DNA of 50,892 bases from Chthoniobacter flavus (GTDB lineage: Bacteria > Verrucomicrobiota > Verrucomicrobiia > Chthoniobacterales > Chthoniobacteraceae), in NCBI GenBank assembly GCA_945861435.1, contig CAMAUX010000038.1, positions 1 through 50,892 on the forward strand, given 5' to 3'. This document shows positions 49,447-50,892 of the stretch, in pieces (position 1 is the first letter of the stretch; each line of letters opens with the position of its first letter). The translations under genes and the position numbers were made by a program. Below the pieces are notes generated by a model. The model was not told the origin of the DNA, ran no database searches, and saw only the letters and a program-made list of their open reading frames with translations.

Positions 49447-50676
49447 ATGGACTCCAACACTGTCTCTTCTGTCATCCCCCCTGCGTCCGATACGCCACAA
49501 ACGGCGAGGCGCACGGACCTCGAGATCAAGGATGCGCAGCTCATCTTCAGCGCGGTGTGGAGTGAAATTGAGGCTGAGTTCCCGCGCGAAGATCTGCAGT
49601 TCCCGAAGGAGATCATCCTTCTCGGAGGCGCGCCCGGTTCCGGCAAGGGTACGCACACCGCGTTCATCAGGGAGTCCCGCGGCCTCACCTGTCCGCCGAT
49701 CGTGGTCAGCGCGCTTCTGGATACGCCCGAAGCCAAGGCGCTGAAGGATGGAGGCAACATGGTCGGCGACCGCGAAGTGATCGGCCTGCTGCTCCGACGC
49801 CTCTTGCGCACGGAATACCGCGATGGAGCGATCCTCGACGGCTTCCCGCGCACCAACGTGCAGGTGGAATGCCTGAAGCTGCTGGTCGACCGGATGCAGC
49901 AGCTGCGTCGTGAGTTTTATGACTCGCCCCTGAGCATGCATTTCCGCCAGCCCACGGTGCACATCATGGTGCTCTTCGTGGATGAGAAGGAGTCGATCGC
50001 CCGCCAGTTGAAGAGGGGGCGCGAAACGCGGGCCCACAACGAGGAGGTCCAGCGCACGGGCGTCGGCGAAGTGCTCGAAGACCGGCCGACCGACCATGAC
50101 GAGGGCCTCGCCCGCCGCCGTTACCGGGTCTTCAAGGAGCAAACGTGGGACGCGCTGCGGTCGCTCAAGGAGATCTTTCATTACCATTTCATCAACGCGC
50201 AGGGGAGCATCGAGGAGGTTGAGCAGAACATCCTCAAGGAGCTCGAATACCAGAGCACTCTTGAACTCGATCCACGGACCGTCGACAGGCTCCGCAACAT
50301 CCCAGTCGCGAGTGAGATCATCGTCCACGCCCGGCAGGAGCTTGTGAAGCGGCTCGACGGCTACGAGGTTTCCCACCCCCGTCTCTTCGCCCAGATCGTG
50401 GAATTCATCTCAAGCAAGATCCTGCCGATCATCCGCCGACACGCCATTTCCGGCGCCGCCCTCGTCAACACGGAGGACGCGCTGCTGACGGATCCCACGG
50501 CTCTCGCGATGTTGATCGACGTGTTTTCCGAGCGCGGATTCCATGCCGTGGTGGATATCCATCGGATTGAGGTTCCGGAAAGGATCGATCCAATGAACAA
50601 CCTCATCACCTGCCGCGTGAAGAAGGTGTTCCGGATCCAAATTCGCTTCCAAGGATCTGAGATCCGCCGCGGCTAG
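49447..50676 (+). CDS. Adenylate-kinase-like protein with C-terminal extension
   Basis: Encodes 409 residues from the ATG at 49447; the frame is open to 49339 but that part is unlike a kinase. P-loop G61-A-P-G-S-G-K-G-T-H, then N-M-V-G-D-R-E-V, L-D-G-F-P-R-T and a lid region with R-G-R-E-T-R and D-R-P-T-D-H-D fit nucleoside monophosphate kinases. Compared with about 215 residues in typical adenylate kinase there is a 50-residue N-terminal and a roughly 130-residue C-terminal extra region with helices and two strands. It may be the cell's adenylate kinase or a paralogue. Confidence 0.83.
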   Translation: MDSNTVSSVIPPASDTPQTARRTDLEIKDAQLIFSAVWSEIEAEFPREDLQFPKEIILLGGAPGSGKGTHTAFIRESRGLTCPPIVVSALLDTPEAKALKDGGNMVGDREVIGLLLRRLLRTEYRDGAILDGFPRTNVQVECLKLLVDRMQQLRREFYDSPLSMHFRQPTVHIMVLFVDEKESIARQLKRGRETRAHNEEVQRTGVGEVLEDRPTDHDEGLARRRYRVFKEQTWDALRSLKEIFHYHFINAQGSIEEVEQNILKELEYQSTLELDPRTVDRLRNIPVASEIIVHARQELVKRLDGYEVSHPRLFAQIVEFISSKILPIIRRHAISGAALVNTEDALLTDPTALAMLIDVFSERGFHAVVDIHRIEVPERIDPMNNLITCRVKKVFRIQIRFQGSEIRRG

Positions 50677-50705
50677 GTTGCGGAGCCGCCGGGGTGCGCG
50701 CGGTC

Positions 50706-50892
50706 CGTGAGAGGAAATTTTGCCTGTCCCTATCGGGTCCTCACACCAAGGCACAAAGCTGCGAAAAAAGGGAGAGCGTGCGTGTGCCAATTGGCATGCC
50801 TCCGTGAATGTCCCAACCGAGGATCAGGCACTCGCGGTGCCGCATCTACGCGACCCCGCCATGCTGCCATGCCGGAGGCATGAGAGCCGATA
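50706..50892 (+). repeat. Composite repeat, copy cut by the window edge
   Basis: It begins with GAGAGGAAATTTTGCCTGTCC (50708 on), the same boundary as the array after flhA (22479 on). The left arm of the long hairpin is missing; only CTCACACCAAGGCACAAAGCT remains. From GGGAGAGCGTGCGTGTGCCA to the window end it follows the copy at 38.86-38.99 kb with few differences. Confidence 0.92.

Noticed and set aside
1-50892. tRNA, rRNA, integrase or insertion sequence
   Set aside because: None was recognised on either strand; repeats here lack a transposase gene in the window.

Overview
The window is high-GC bacterial DNA. Gene content suggests a Gram-negative, flagellated member of the Verrucomicrobiota/Planctomycetota group: a DUF1501 Tat protein beside a secreted BNR protein, scarce Shine-Dalgarno sequences, abundant intergenic palindromic repeats and an adenylate kinase with a long C-terminal extension. 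This placement is inference; no rRNA or tRNA gene was seen.

Bases 1-22436 are a nearly complete flagellar locus on the + strand. It opens with the 3' end of a flagellin gene, a terminator, a small FlgN-like gene, an FlhF-like gene whose GTPase motifs are degraded, an unknown gene and fliD. After a second terminator comes one long, tightly packed operon: flgB-flgC-fliE-fliF-fliG-fliH-fliI-fliJ-ylxF/motE-like-fliK-flgD-flgE-fliL-fliM-fliN-fliO-fliP-fliQ-fliR-flhB-flhA. It encodes rod parts, MS ring, switch, export ATPase, export gate, hook-length ruler, hook cap and hook. Three promoters can be read: sigma54 before the FlgN-like gene, sigma28 before fliD, sigma54 before flgB. Each puts the predicted transcription start 0-6 nt before the start codon, which suggests leaderless or near-leaderless flagellar mRNAs.

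Bases 22437-23446 are a gene-free array of hairpin-bearing repeats. Related repeats recur at 38.74-39.12, 43.37-44.18 and 50.71-50.89 kb. Between 23.4 and 30.2 kb lie a uridine-kinase-like P-loop protein and a SufS cysteine desulfurase (- strand), then a large PAS histidine kinase, two Cys-rich small proteins and an HD-domain protein (+ strand). SufS and the kinase are divergent neighbours, and each carries a 9-bp tandem repeat in its N-terminal coding region.

Bases 31.0-36.1 kb hold eight same-strand small genes, most with membrane or envelope features: a small exported protein, a TerB plus J-domain protein, an EcsC-like protein, a YceB/DUF1439-like protein, a YbjN-like protein, a DUF4230-like protein, a DUF1232-like protein and an unknown protein. 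This is the best candidate here for an undescribed, possibly envelope- or lipid-related, functional module.

Bases 36.3-43.1 kb (- strand) carry a single-chain L-serine dehydratase overlapping a secreted metallopeptidase, a C39/papain-like cysteine peptidase isolated between repeats, and a BNR/sialidase-like plus DUF1501 pair. Bases 44.3-50.7 kb carry a DEAD-box RNA helicase (- strand), divergent from an SNF2 ATPase plus SWIM zinc-finger pair, and an extended adenylate-kinase-like protein. The window ends inside another repeat copy.
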